This document shows positions 9,773 through 18,015 of a stretch of 64,000 bases of DNA, piece after piece. The notes beneath the pieces were generated by a model that was given only the letters and a program-made list of their open reading frames with translations, made no database searches and was not told the DNA's origin. Source of the stretch: Candidatus Aalborgicola danicus (GTDB lineage: Bacteria; Pseudomonadota; Gammaproteobacteria; Burkholderiales; Burkholderiaceae_C). The translations under genes and the position numbers were made by a program. The stretch's first letter is position 1. Every line of letters begins with the position of its first letter. The stretch is from the NCBI GenBank assembly GCA_016703945.1, contig JADJBC010000008.1, forward strand, positions 227,240-291,239. The letters are read 5' to 3'.

Positions 9773-10891
9773 ATGCCAACTCCCAATACACTGGAATCGC
9801 CCGAGCGCGACCTGACCGACGCCAGCCTGCGTGAGGAACGCGAAAAAGCCGACCGAGAAATGACGGCAAGTCGCTTGGCCGTAGAAAGAGATGCCGACGC
9901 CGTAGTTGAACACGCCCGGGAGAACGCCGACGCCGTCATGGTTGCGGCCCGCGAGAAAGCGGACGAAAAAGCAAGCGAAAAGACGGACGGCACCACTCAC
10001 CTGGAAACCCGATCCACCATTGCACGGGATCGGAAAGTCGAGGACAAAGCCTTGTACGACGAGCGGGCTGCGGCCGACTTGAGCGTTCGCAGTGAGCGCG
10101 ATGCAAGGACACGCATGCTGACACGGCTGTTGCCCCTGGAGCGCGACGCAACCGATCAATACCTGCTGACAGAACGCGCCCGTTCCGACGATGCGCTGGC
10201 AACCCGAGACGATTTCCTTGGCATGGTCTCCCATGACCTGCGCGATCTGCTGAACGGGATTGTGGTGAGTTCGCAGTTCCTCGCCCAAAAGCTTGAGAAG
10301 CACACTGACAGCGAGCAGTTGCTCATTGAGACGGCGCGTATTGAGCGTTACGGCACCCGCATGAACCGATTGATTGGCGACCTGGTCGATGTCGCCAGCA
10401 TCGACTCCGGCAAACTGGCAATGCATGCGGTTCCCGGCGACGCCAGCTCGCTGGTCACCGAGGCGGTGGATGCCCTGCAGGTCTCCGCATCGGCAAAGGG
10501 AATTTCTCTTGAAGTTCAGAATCCGCAAGAGCCTTGTGCAGCAGAGTTTGACCACGACCGCATGCTGCAAGTGCTCGCCAACCTGATTGCCAATTCGATC
10601 AAGTTCACCCCCACGGGTGGCAGTATTCGCGTGCACTGCAAAAGTGTGGGTGAGTCGTTTGAGTTTTGTGTGGACGACACCGGTGAAGGCATCCCCGTGG
10701 CCATGCTGGAGGCGGTATTCGAGCGGTTCTGGCAGGTCGGCAAGAACGACCGGCGCGGGCTGGGCTTGGGCCTGTACATCTCGCGGTGTATTGTGGAGGC
10801 CCATGGCGGTAGCATCCGGGCGGACAGCAGCCCTGGTCAAGGGACGCGGATGTTCTTCACACTTCCGATCGGCGCCAAACAAAGTTCCTGA
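9773..10891 (+). CDS. soluble sensor histidine kinase with charged coiled-coil N-terminus
   Basis: A 372-residue kinase without a membrane segment. Residues 1-140 are almost entirely Ala/Glu/Asp/Arg/Lys heptads (AREKADEKASEKTDG), predicted as a long coiled coil. Then follow the HisKA box DFLGMVSHDLRDLLNGI with the phospho-accepting His near residue 153, and an HATPase domain with an N box (LIANSIKFTPTGG), G1 (DDTGEGIP) and G2 (GLGLGLYI). No receiver domain or regulator gene is nearby, so it is an orphan; its cue may enter through the coiled coil or a partner protein. An AAGG precedes the ATG. Confidence 0.88.
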   Translation: MPTPNTLESPERDLTDASLREEREKADREMTASRLAVERDADAVVEHARENADAVMVAAREKADEKASEKTDGTTHLETRSTIARDRKVEDKALYDERAAADLSVRSERDARTRMLTRLLPLERDATDQYLLTERARSDDALATRDDFLGMVSHDLRDLLNGIVVSSQFLAQKLEKHTDSEQLLIETARIERYGTRMNRLIGDLVDVASIDSGKLAMHAVPGDASSLVTEAVDALQVSASAKGISLEVQNPQEPCAAEFDHDRMLQVLANLIANSIKFTPTGGSIRVHCKSVGESFEFCVDDTGEGIPVAMLEAVFERFWQVGKNDRRGLGLGLYISRCIVEAHGGSIRADSSPGQGTRMFFTLPIGAKQSS

Positions 10892-10902
10892 AGAACTTTC
10901 GT

Positions 10903-11580
10903 TTAATTCACCGCAAAGCAATAAAACTTGCCCGCACCCCCGGTGCGCACCAGCGCCTCTTGGCTACAGCCCGCGGACTGGTGCGAAAAGTTCCATGACT
11001 TCGCCCAGTTGTCCGGGGTCGGTCCGACTCGGTCATGGTGGCCGACGACGGCTGAACCGTCGGTCGAGCTGGTCCAGGATTTGCAGGTGGTGTCGGTCGA
11101 CGGTGAAAAGGCCGTGCCGTCGGTGCGCGTGCCGGTCAACATGTCGTGTTCATTGGGTGCGTCTCCGCGCCCTTTGACCCCATTGCCGCGCTCGTCGAGG
11201 GCCGTTTCCTTGCTGATGTGATTGCCGTTGTGCAGGTGGTCTACGTCACGGGCAATCAGTGCGCCCCGGGCGTTGTACCAGGGGCCAGTGCCGATACGGT
11301 CACGTGCGTGGATGGCGGCCACGGCCGGCGTGGTGCCGGAGGCAAAGGTTGGCGGCGTGCTCAGGTAGGCACGCCAGGTTTTGCTTCCGGCGCCGGCCGC
11401 CGACGCCAAACGTTGGCAGTGCGCATCCGCGCCAGCCAGGCCACCCAGGTCTGCACCCTTGCCGCTGCCCACGCTGGTGGCGAAAAAGCCCATCGGGCCG
11501 GTGGACGATGACGGCGTGGCACAGGCCGCAAGTAGTGCGAGTGTGGCGGCTGCCAACGCAAGAGAGCGAAATTTACGCAT
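10903..11580 (-). CDS. secreted lipoprotein with lectin-like domain
   Basis: The C-terminal 225 codons of a longer open frame read as an independent protein: MRKFRSLALAA begins a signal peptide with the lipobox LLAACA, then come a Ser/Thr linker and a Cys-poor domain beginning GFFATSVGSGKGADLGGLAG. That domain has the pattern of small periplasmic proteins annotated as lectin-like (conserved ADAHCQRLA, WRAYLST and a GPWYNARG block). A signal peptide cannot work in the middle of a membrane protein, so internal initiation at 11580 is likely. The Shine-Dalgarno match (GGGGAA, about 8 bases upstream) is only fair. The function is unknown. Confidence 0.6.
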   Translation of the reverse strand: MRKFRSLALAAATLALLAACATPSSSTGPMGFFATSVGSGKGADLGGLAGADAHCQRLASAAGAGSKTWRAYLSTPPTFASGTTPAVAAIHARDRIGTGPWYNARGALIARDVDHLHNGNHISKETALDERGNGVKGRGDAPNEHDMLTGTRTDGTAFSPSTDTTCKSWTSSTDGSAVVGHHDRVGPTPDNWAKSWNFSHQSAGCSQEALVRTGGAGKFYCFAVN

Positions 11581-12870
11581 GGCGGGTTCCCCAAGAGTTG
11601 TGACGAGTCCAAGTATCATCCTGCAAAAGTGGTATCCAGCCGCGTGTAAACCCTTGGGGTTTTGCCAACCCCGACCTGGCTGTCCTACGCCAGCACCGGC
11701 AGGCACCACCCGCGCCGACCGCGGGTGGCGCTTGCCGTTCAACAGCTGGCTGACCCAGGTGTGGCGCACCAGGAGCTGGTAGCTGCCCACGCAGACCAGC
11801 GTGGTGGCGGTGATGTTGATGGCGATTTTCAACAGGGCGGGCAGCGGCAGCTGGTACAGCACGGCCCCAAAAATGATGGTCAACGGGAAGTGCAGCAGGT
11901 AGACCCAATAGGCGCTGTCTGACAAATAACCCAGCACCACATGGCGCGACTGCAGGAACTTCAGGGCCAGGCCGATGCTGGCAAAGCTCCACAGCCAGCC
12001 CGCGCAGTGGTAGCTGTAAGCGCCCAACAGTTGCGGACCGTACCCGCGCATCACCACGCCGGTGACGACGTAGAACACCAGACCCGCCGCAGCACAGAGC
12101 GCCCAGCGGCGCTGGAACTGCGCGAACAGCTCCGTCTGGCGGCCATGCAGCATCAGCCCGAAGACGAAGAACAAACCGTTGTGCAACCACTCGTTCCACG
12201 GCGGCAGGAATGCGCCCGAAGCTACCAGGATCCCGCGTGGATAGCTCGCACCTGCGGCCAGCAAAGGCAACGCCAGGACCGCGAAACCCCAGGGCTGGCG
12301 CGCCAGCCAGGCAAGCACGGATGCCGCCGGTGCGAACCAGACGCGCGGAAGGCGCAGCAGCACCGAAGTGGCCACGCAGAACCACAACAGCATCCACAGA
12401 AACCACATGTGCATCGTGCTAGGCCCTTGGGGGACCGGCAAATTTGTGATCACGGTTTTGTCCAGCCCCCATTGCCCCAACGCGATACGGTTCAGAAAGG
12501 CCAGTGCAGCCAAACCCGAAGCGACCCAGAGGAACGGCCAGAACAACGCGAACGGAAGCGCCAGACGCGCCAGTCGGTGACGCAACAGGCCGCCGGGCCC
12601 CCGGGACTGGGCCAGCAGCATGGCAAAGAACCCCGCCAGGATGAAGAACGCCGGCATCCGGAACGCATGGATGGAAGTCGTCAGCAGGTCAGCCAGGATG
12701 GTGCGCTGCTCATCACGCCAGATGATGGGAGAAGGCTCGAACCCGTAGATCGCGGTCACATGCAGCACGATGCCCAACCACATCAGGATGGCTCGCAGGT
12801 TGTCCAGGGCATGCAGGCGTGCTCCGGCGGCTACGGGCGGGGGGTGTTCACTCATGGTTGCCACAGACAT
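10903..12870 (-). CDS. membrane acyltransferase (acyltransferase-3/OpgC-like), open frame fused to the lipoprotein
   Basis: Residues 1-390 are an acyltransferase-3 type integral membrane enzyme with about ten hydrophobic segments: RLHALDNLRAILMWLGIVLH at the N-terminus with the catalytic-type His, AFRMPAFFILAGFFAML, and YLLHFPLTIIFG near the end. These enzymes move acyl groups onto periplasmic glycans or lipids. The enzyme part should end near position 11690, but no stop occurs, and the frame runs about 35 low-complexity codons straight into the lipoprotein at 11580. Starts at 12870 and 12855 are both possible and neither has a good ribosome site. It follows the cyclase gene by 25 bp. Substrate unknown. 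Confidence 0.7.
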   Translation of the reverse strand: MSVATMSEHPPPVAAGARLHALDNLRAILMWLGIVLHVTAIYGFEPSPIIWRDEQRTILADLLTTSIHAFRMPAFFILAGFFAMLLAQSRGPGGLLRHRLARLALPFALFWPFLWVASGLAALAFLNRIALGQWGLDKTVITNLPVPQGPSTMHMWFLWMLLWFCVATSVLLRLPRVWFAPAASVLAWLARQPWGFAVLALPLLAAGASYPRGILVASGAFLPPWNEWLHNGLFFVFGLMLHGRQTELFAQFQRRWALCAAAGLVFYVVTGVVMRGYGPQLLGAYSYHCAGWLWSFASIGLALKFLQSRHVVLGYLSDSAYWVYLLHFPLTIIFGAVLYQLPLPALLKIAINITATTLVCVGSYQLLVRHTWVSQLLNGKRHPRSARVVPAGAGVGQPGRGWQNPKGLHAAGYHFCRMILGLVTTLGEPAMRKFRSLALAAATLALLAACATPSSSTGPMGFFATSVGSGKGADLGGLAGADAHCQRLASAAGAGSKTWRAYLSTPPTFASGTTPAVAAIHARDRIGTGPWYNARGALIARDVDHLHNGNHISKETALDERGNGVKGRGDAPNEHDMLTGTRTDGTAFSPSTDTTCKSWTSSTDGSAVVGHHDRVGPTPDNWAKSWNFSHQSAGCSQEALVRTGGAGKFYCFAVN

Positions 12871-12895
12871 TAGCAGGTTGGAACGGGTGGCGCAA

Positions 12896-14860
12896 TCAGG
12901 AGACACCCCCCGCCACAAAATACATATCAACCTCCCCCTTGCCCTTGGCCCCCACCTTGCCCCGGTATTCACACTGAAACTCGCCCCGGATCAGGTCGTA
13001 GGTGTAGGCGGAGACATTCACACGCCCGACCTCGCCCGAGCTTTCCATGCGCGAGGCGATGTTGACGGCGTCACCCCAGATGTCGAAGGCGTATTTGCGC
13101 TTGCCCACCACGCCGGCCACCACGGGCCCGGAATGGATGCCAATGCGCAGCTGCCACTTGAAGGCGGCGTTTATGTTGCGCTCTTCCAGATAGGCGAGCA
13201 TGAGCCACCCGGCACGCACGCAGCGCTGCGCGTGGTCCGCGCAGGGTTTGGGCAGGCCTGCGACCGCCATGTACGCGTCACCAATGGTCTTGATCTTCTC
13301 TACCCCGCAGGCGTCGGTAATGTCATCGAAGGCGGCAAAGATCTCGTTGAGCTCGGCCACCATGCGGTCAGCCGGCATGGTGGCCACCGCCATGGTGAAG
13401 CCGCTGAAGTCGGTGAACAGGATGGTCGCCGCTTCATGCCGCGCCGGGCGGGCCGAGCCGGTGGACGAAATCTCCTGCGCAATGTCCACCGGCAGGATGT
13501 TGTGCAGCAATTCCTTGGTTCGGGTCTGCTCCTTAGCCAATTCATCCGTGCGCTGGGCTACCTTGGATTCAAGCTCCTGCTCGGACTTCTGCAGGTGGTC
13601 CACCAGCGCAGTCTGGGCGATGGACTTGGCACGCTTCTCCTGATTGAACTTGTCGGCCAACAGCAGCGACATCATCAGCATCTCGAAGATCGAGGCCCAG
13701 ATCAGGAAACGATTATCAGAAGGGGTCTGGGTCAGCATGCCAAGCGTGAAAGGGGTCGAGGCGATGATCAATGGGAGCCATGCGATCACGATGAAAACCA
13801 CCGCCCGGCTGCGCGCCTTGGCGGCGCGGACCAGGGCGAACAAAACAATGAAAGACATGGCAACGCCCACCACCGCCGCTGCGGCCAATACGAAGCGCCT
13901 GGCGCCTGGAAGATCTCCGCCGAAGGTAGTGCCGAGCGCCGCCAGAATGCCCGTGGTGAACAACGCACACCCTCGCAACAGCCACTTGTGCAAGTCAGGC
14001 ATGCCGTGGCGCATCTCGAGAACCTGCGCGAAGAACGTCACGGACAATAGGTGAGAAACTGCCATCGACAGCGCCCACCCGGCGCGCTCGAAGCGTGGTG
14101 AGTCGGGCCAGAGCATCTCGAACGCAAAACCGAACCCGCCCAGCGCGCAACTGACCGCCCAGACGATGCCGCTGGAGGCGGCTGAATAAAGCAGGTGGTT
14201 GGCATCGCGCAGGGCAGCAAACAGCAGCAGGTTGTACAGAATGATGGATGCCGCCATGCCGACATAGAGCAGCCACTGCGCGCGGTCGTGTTGTGCAGCG
14301 GCGGTCAGCGCTGCGGGCTCCCAGAACACCGGTTGAATGACAGCGAACTGCGAGTAGCCGAGCAAGCGCAGGTACACGGTGGCCGGCTGCCTCGGCTGCA
14401 GTTCAACCGGAAACACAAAGTGCTTGAACGGCAGCGGTCGGGCCGAAAATGGCAAGTCCGCGCTGGCATGCTGGTGCTGATAGTTGCCCTGCGCATCCGG
14501 GGTGTAGAGATCGAGCGCCTTGGGGAATTGCGTTCCGGTGCTAAACCACCAGGTCTTGGGTTGGGCCGACGCATGGCGCAGCGTGAAGCGCACCCAATGG
14601 ACGGGCAAGGTGTTGCTGCCGGACGGCTGGCCCGCAATGAAGCGGCCCGCGTAGGCCGGGCTGCGCACATCGTCCAGCGTCAGCTGCCCGGTGGGGTCCT
14701 CTAACACTTCAACGGCGGAGCGGATGTCTACACGTTCCGCATCCGCCTGCAGCACCAGCGGCGCGGGGTTGTCTGGTGTCTGGGCTCGGGCAACCCCCAG
14801 TGCGCACAGCGACAGAATGAAGATGGCAAGCGGTAGGACAGATCGAAAATTCACACCCAT
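12896..14860 (-). CDS. 7TM-DISM membrane-bound class III adenylate/guanylate cyclase
   Basis: A 654-residue receptor cyclase. It has a signal peptide (ends VARAQ), an extracellular 7TMR-DISMED2-type sensor domain (about residues 30-185), seven transmembrane helices (about 195-400), a short coiled coil (LQKSEQELESKVAQRTDEL), and a C-terminal class III catalytic domain. Catalytic features are visible: metal-binding FTDFSGFT, base-binding Lys in EKIKTIGDAYMA, and the transition-state Asn-Arg in GDAVNIASRMES. It should make a cyclic nucleotide in response to an external ligand, probably a carbohydrate by family analogy. It is the first gene of a co-directional trio with the acyltransferase and the lipoprotein. 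Confidence 0.9.
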   Translation of the reverse strand: MGVNFRSVLPLAIFILSLCALGVARAQTPDNPAPLVLQADAERVDIRSAVEVLEDPTGQLTLDDVRSPAYAGRFIAGQPSGSNTLPVHWVRFTLRHASAQPKTWWFSTGTQFPKALDLYTPDAQGNYQHQHASADLPFSARPLPFKHFVFPVELQPRQPATVYLRLLGYSQFAVIQPVFWEPAALTAAAQHDRAQWLLYVGMAASIILYNLLLFAALRDANHLLYSAASSGIVWAVSCALGGFGFAFEMLWPDSPRFERAGWALSMAVSHLLSVTFFAQVLEMRHGMPDLHKWLLRGCALFTTGILAALGTTFGGDLPGARRFVLAAAAVVGVAMSFIVLFALVRAAKARSRAVVFIVIAWLPLIIASTPFTLGMLTQTPSDNRFLIWASIFEMLMMSLLLADKFNQEKRAKSIAQTALVDHLQKSEQELESKVAQRTDELAKEQTRTKELLHNILPVDIAQEISSTGSARPARHEAATILFTDFSGFTMAVATMPADRMVAELNEIFAAFDDITDACGVEKIKTIGDAYMAVAGLPKPCADHAQRCVRAGWLMLAYLEERNINAAFKWQLRIGIHSGPVVAGVVGKRKYAFDIWGDAVNIASRMESSGEVGRVNVSAYTYDLIRGEFQCEYRGKVGAKGKGEVDMYFVAGGVS

Positions 14861-15234
14861 GCGACCCAGTATCGCACCTTGGAAGCGACCTCGATCTGCG
14901 TGCTGACTTGGGGTTTTGCCATATCCCGCGTTTTGCCGCCCGCTCTTTAAGCGTTTCTGGCTCTAGCCTGACCGCCCGCGAGCTACCGAATTCCCCCGCC
15001 GGCCCGGCGGGGGTCGGGGACCGCGGGGGGGGTGCCGGCCCCGCGGCGCCCCCGGGGGGGGCCCTTGCCGGGGGGGGGGGGGTAGACACCCTGGGCACCC
15101 GCAGACTGGCGTGCGCAGGCACGGTGCCAAAGCTTCATGCGGTTGAAATATCTCTGTTAACTCCTGAACTGATAGCAGCTGGCGCCTATTCCGAGGGCCG
15201 GCGGCCAGTTTTGTTACTGCCCTAGTAGCCGCTA
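14861..15234. other. gene-free region between cyclase and mdeB
   Basis: This holds the upstream region of the cyclase, an extreme GC tract with long G runs (14991-15082) and a dispersed-repeat relative (15171-15235). No coding frame with family resemblance is seen on either strand. Confidence 0.6.
14991..15082. repeat. extreme G/C tract with palindrome and 13-G run
   Basis: About 92 bases with very few A or T. It contains a palindrome with 10-bp arms, CCCCCGCCGG-c-CCGGCGGGGG (14993-15013), several runs of 7-8 G and a run of 13 G at 15070-15082. Such a tract could form G-quadruplex or hairpin structures, but it is also the kind of sequence where assemblies fail. Confidence 0.6.
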
Positions 15235-15235
15235 T
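15171..15235. repeat. dispersed 43-bp-type repeat, diverged copy
   Basis: GATAGCAGCTGGCGCCTATT followed by a GGCCGGCGGCCAG palindrome and a closing CTAGTAGCCGCTATCAG. It resembles the repeat family seen at about eight other places in the window, here abutting the mdeB stop, where it may act as a transcript end. Confidence 0.45.
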
Positions 15236-17901
15236 CAGCCCACCTGCCCCAGGGCTGCCCTGACGATACTCGCCGCATCCACCCCAAAGTAGCCCCGCAG
15301 CGCCGCCCGTGTATCGCTGCGGCCGAAGCCGTCGGTGCCCAGCGTGACGTAGCGGCGACCTTGCGGGATGAAGGCCCTCACACTTTCCGGCACTGCGCAC
15401 ACGTAGTCGGTGGCGGCGATGATGGGGCCGGCGCTGCCCTGCAGTTGCTGTTCGATGAAAGGCACGGGTTCTGCCGCATCACCCGCCATTTGGCGTTGAA
15501 GGCAGGCACGGCCGTCGCGGGCCAGTTCGCTCCAACTGGTCACGCTGTACACCGTCACATCCACGCCCTGGGCGGCCAGCAGGTGGGCGGCCTTGATGAC
15601 CTCGGTCAGAATGGCGCCAGAGCCCAGCAACGTCACATCCTTAAGCGAATATGGGCCGTAGCCCTCGTCAATATTGCGTAGATAGCTAGCAAAATTATAG
15701 CAACCCCGCACCACATCGGCCGCTGCGCCTTCTGGCAGATTCGGCTGGGCGTAGTTCTCGTTCATCAGCGTGACGTAGTAGAAAACGTCCTTCTGCTCGA
15801 CCAGCATCTCGCGCATGCCGTGGTCGATGATGACGGCCATCTCACCTGCAAAGGCCGGGTCGTAAGCCTTGCAATTGGGAATGGTGGCCGCCACCAGGTG
15901 GCTGCTGCCGTCCTGGTGCTGCAGGCCCTCGCCGCCCAGCGTGGTCCGCCCCGATGTGGCACCCAGCAGGAAGCCACGCGAGCGCTGATCCGCCGCGGCC
16001 CAGATCGCGTCGCCCACGCGCTGGAAGCCGAACATCGAGTAGTAGATGTAGAAGGGCAGCATGGCCAGGCCGTGCACGCTGTAGCTGGTGGCGGCGGCCG
16101 TCCAACTGGCGATGGCACCGGCCTCGCTGATGCCCTCCTCCAGAATCTGGCCGTCCATGGCTTCGCGGTAGCTCAGCACCGAACCGATGTCTTCGGGCTC
16201 GTAGCGCTGGCCCACGCTGGAGTAGATGCCGACCTGCTTGAACAGATTGGCCATGCCAAAGGTGCGCGCCTCGTCGGCGACGATGGGCACGATGCGCGGC
16301 CCCAGAGCCGGGTCTTTCAGCAGGTTGCCCAGCATGCGCACAAAGGCCATGGTGGTGGACATCTCCTTGCCGGCTGCCGCCGTGGCAAAGGCTGCATAGC
16401 TGCTGAGCGCCGGCACGGGCACCAAATCGGCGCTGGTCTCGCGGCGCGGCAGGTAGCCGCCCAGTTGTGTCCGCTTGGCGTGCAGGTAGCGCATCTCGGC
16501 GCTGTCTTCCGACGGTTTGAAGAATTCGAGGTTGGCGGCTTGCGCGTCGGTCAGCGGCAGGTTGAAGCGGTTGCGGAATTCGATCAGCGCGGCCTCGTCC
16601 AGCTTCTTCTGGCTGTGCGTGGTCATCTTGCCCTGGCCAGCCTGGCCCATGCCATATCCTTTCTTGGTGTGCGCCAAAATCACCGTGGGCTGGCCGCTGT
16701 GCTGCGCGGCTGCGGCGTAGGCGGCGTGGATCTTGACGATGTCGTGGCCACCGCGTTTCAGGCGGTCGATCTGTTCGTCGGTCATGCCCTGGGCCAGCTT
16801 TTTCAACTCCTCGTTTTGGCCAAAGAAGTTGTCGCGGTTGAAGCGGCCATCCTTGGCGGCAAAGGTCTGCATCTGGCCGTCCACGGTGTTGGCAAAGGTC
16901 TGCACCAACGCGCCGGTGGTGTCGCGTGCAAACAGGCCGTCCCAGTCACTGCCCCAGACCAGTTTGATGACGTTCCAGCCCGCGCCGCGGAACAGCTTTT
17001 CCAGCTCGTCGATGATGCGGCCATTGCCACGCACCGGGCCGTCCAGGCGTTGCAGGTTGCAGTTGACGACCCAGACCAGGTTGTCCAGTTTTTCGCGCGA
17101 GGCCAGCGTGAGTGCGCTCATGCTTTCGGGCTCGTCCATCTCACCATCACCAAACACGCCCCACACTTTTCGCCCGGCGCAGTCCAGCAATTGCCGGTGC
17201 GACAGATAACGCATGAAACGCGCGTGATAAATCGAGCTGATGGGGCCAATGCCCATGGAACCGGTGGGGAACTGCCAGAAGTCGGGCATCAACCAGGGGT
17301 GCGGGTAACTGGACAGGCCGCGTGCGCCCTGGTCCGGTGCGGTGATCTCTTGCCGATAGTGGGCCAGGTCGGCCTCGTTCAAGCGCCCCTCCAAAAAGGC
17401 CCGTGCGTAGACGCCGGGCGCGCTGTGGGGTTGGAAGAACACCAGGTCGCCACCGCGTGAGCCTTTGAAGAAATGGTTGAAGCCCACCTCAAACAAATCC
17501 GCCGCGCTGGCGTAGCTTGCGATATGGCCGCCCAGCTCACCATAAGCGCCGTTTGCACGCGCCACCATAGCCAGCGCGTTCCAGCGCATGAGCGAAGCCA
17601 ATTTTTCTTCAATCGCCAGATCACCGGGGAAGCTGCCCTGCTGGTCCACCGGAATCGTGTTCACATAGGGTGTGGCCAGCTCGGGTGACCAGCCAACCTG
17701 TGCCGTGTGCGCCAGGCGCACCAGCTGGTCCAGCACAAAACGCGCGCGTTCGGCGCCGTGGGTGGCAACGACGGACTGGAAGGCTTGCGTCCACTCTGCG
17801 GTTTCCTGTGGGTCGGTGTCGACCGGGGGCGTGGGGATTGCGAGGTGTTCATGGGGTCTGACTATACAAACGCTGGCAACAAATGTGCTGCCAATCTGCA
17901 T
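15235..17901 (-). CDS. mdeB: 2-oxobutyrate/pyruvate dehydrogenase E1 component, homodimeric (MdeB-like)
   Basis: A thiamine-diphosphate E1 of the homodimeric AceE family (about 870-890 residues). Visible marks are the ThDP motif beginning GDGEMDEPES, ELGGHIASY, the FNHFFKG region and the transketolase-like KDVTLLGSG near the C-terminus. It lies directly behind methionine gamma-lyase with no E2 or E3 gene nearby, the arrangement of P. putida mdeA-mdeB, where the E1 homologue oxidises 2-oxobutyrate from methionine. A housekeeping aceE would normally sit with aceF. The N-terminus is uncertain: family similarity starts at VDTDPQETAEW, and the best ATG (17852, giving MNTSQS) is one base out of frame, so 17901 is the first in-frame ATG. 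A 43-bp dispersed repeat lies inside the gene at 15659-15701. Confidence 0.85.
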   Translation of the reverse strand: MQIGSTFVASVCIVRPHEHLAIPTPPVDTDPQETAEWTQAFQSVVATHGAERARFVLDQLVRLAHTAQVGWSPELATPYVNTIPVDQQGSFPGDLAIEEKLASLMRWNALAMVARANGAYGELGGHIASYASAADLFEVGFNHFFKGSRGGDLVFFQPHSAPGVYARAFLEGRLNEADLAHYRQEITAPDQGARGLSSYPHPWLMPDFWQFPTGSMGIGPISSIYHARFMRYLSHRQLLDCAGRKVWGVFGDGEMDEPESMSALTLASREKLDNLVWVVNCNLQRLDGPVRGNGRIIDELEKLFRGAGWNVIKLVWGSDWDGLFARDTTGALVQTFANTVDGQMQTFAAKDGRFNRDNFFGQNEELKKLAQGMTDEQIDRLKRGGHDIVKIHAAYAAAAQHSGQPTVILAHTKKGYGMGQAGQGKMTTHSQKKLDEAALIEFRNRFNLPLTDAQAANLEFFKPSEDSAEMRYLHAKRTQLGGYLPRRETSADLVPVPALSSYAAFATAAAGKEMSTTMAFVRMLGNLLKDPALGPRIVPIVADEARTFGMANLFKQVGIYSSVGQRYEPEDIGSVLSYREAMDGQILEEGISEAGAIASWTAAATSYSVHGLAMLPFYIYYSMFGFQRVGDAIWAAADQRSRGFLLGATSGRTTLGGEGLQHQDGSSHLVAATIPNCKAYDPAFAGEMAVIIDHGMREMLVEQKDVFYYVTLMNENYAQPNLPEGAAADVVRGCYNFASYLRNIDEGYGPYSLKDVTLLGSGAILTEVIKAAHLLAAQGVDVTVYSVTSWSELARDGRACLQRQMAGDAAEPVPFIEQQLQGSAGPIIAATDYVCAVPESVRAFIPQGRRYVTLGTDGFGRSDTRAALRGYFGVDAASIVRAALGQVG
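15659..15701 (-). repeat. dispersed 43-bp repeat inside mdeB
   Basis: Reading on the minus strand it begins GCTATAATTTTGCTAGC and ends ACGAGGGCTA, the same ends and length as copies in trmB and in three intergenic or island locations. It encodes the segment CYNFASYLRNIDEGY in a surface region where other AceE-type proteins differ. Confidence 0.6.
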
Positions 17902-18015
17902 CTTAAAAGTCAGGCCGTGCAGCACAAAATGCCAAAAAGGTGGGGAGTGACGGCAGCATGCACCCAATGGGCCAGGTAACAGACGACGCCTCAAAACGGT
18001 GAAGCTCCAACGCGC

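Noticed and set aside
15820..17460. Long open frame antisense to mdeB
   Set aside because: It mirrors codon positions of a GC-rich gene; composition (His/Gly/Val rich) and lack of any family pattern mark it as a shadow. Similar long frames opposite hsdR, hsdM, alaS, maeB and glnD are rejected for the same reason.
15235..17901. Housekeeping pyruvate dehydrogenase aceE
   Set aside because: The gene family is the same, but the neighbours are methionine gamma-lyase and an Lrp regulator, not aceF/lpd, so MdeB is the better call.
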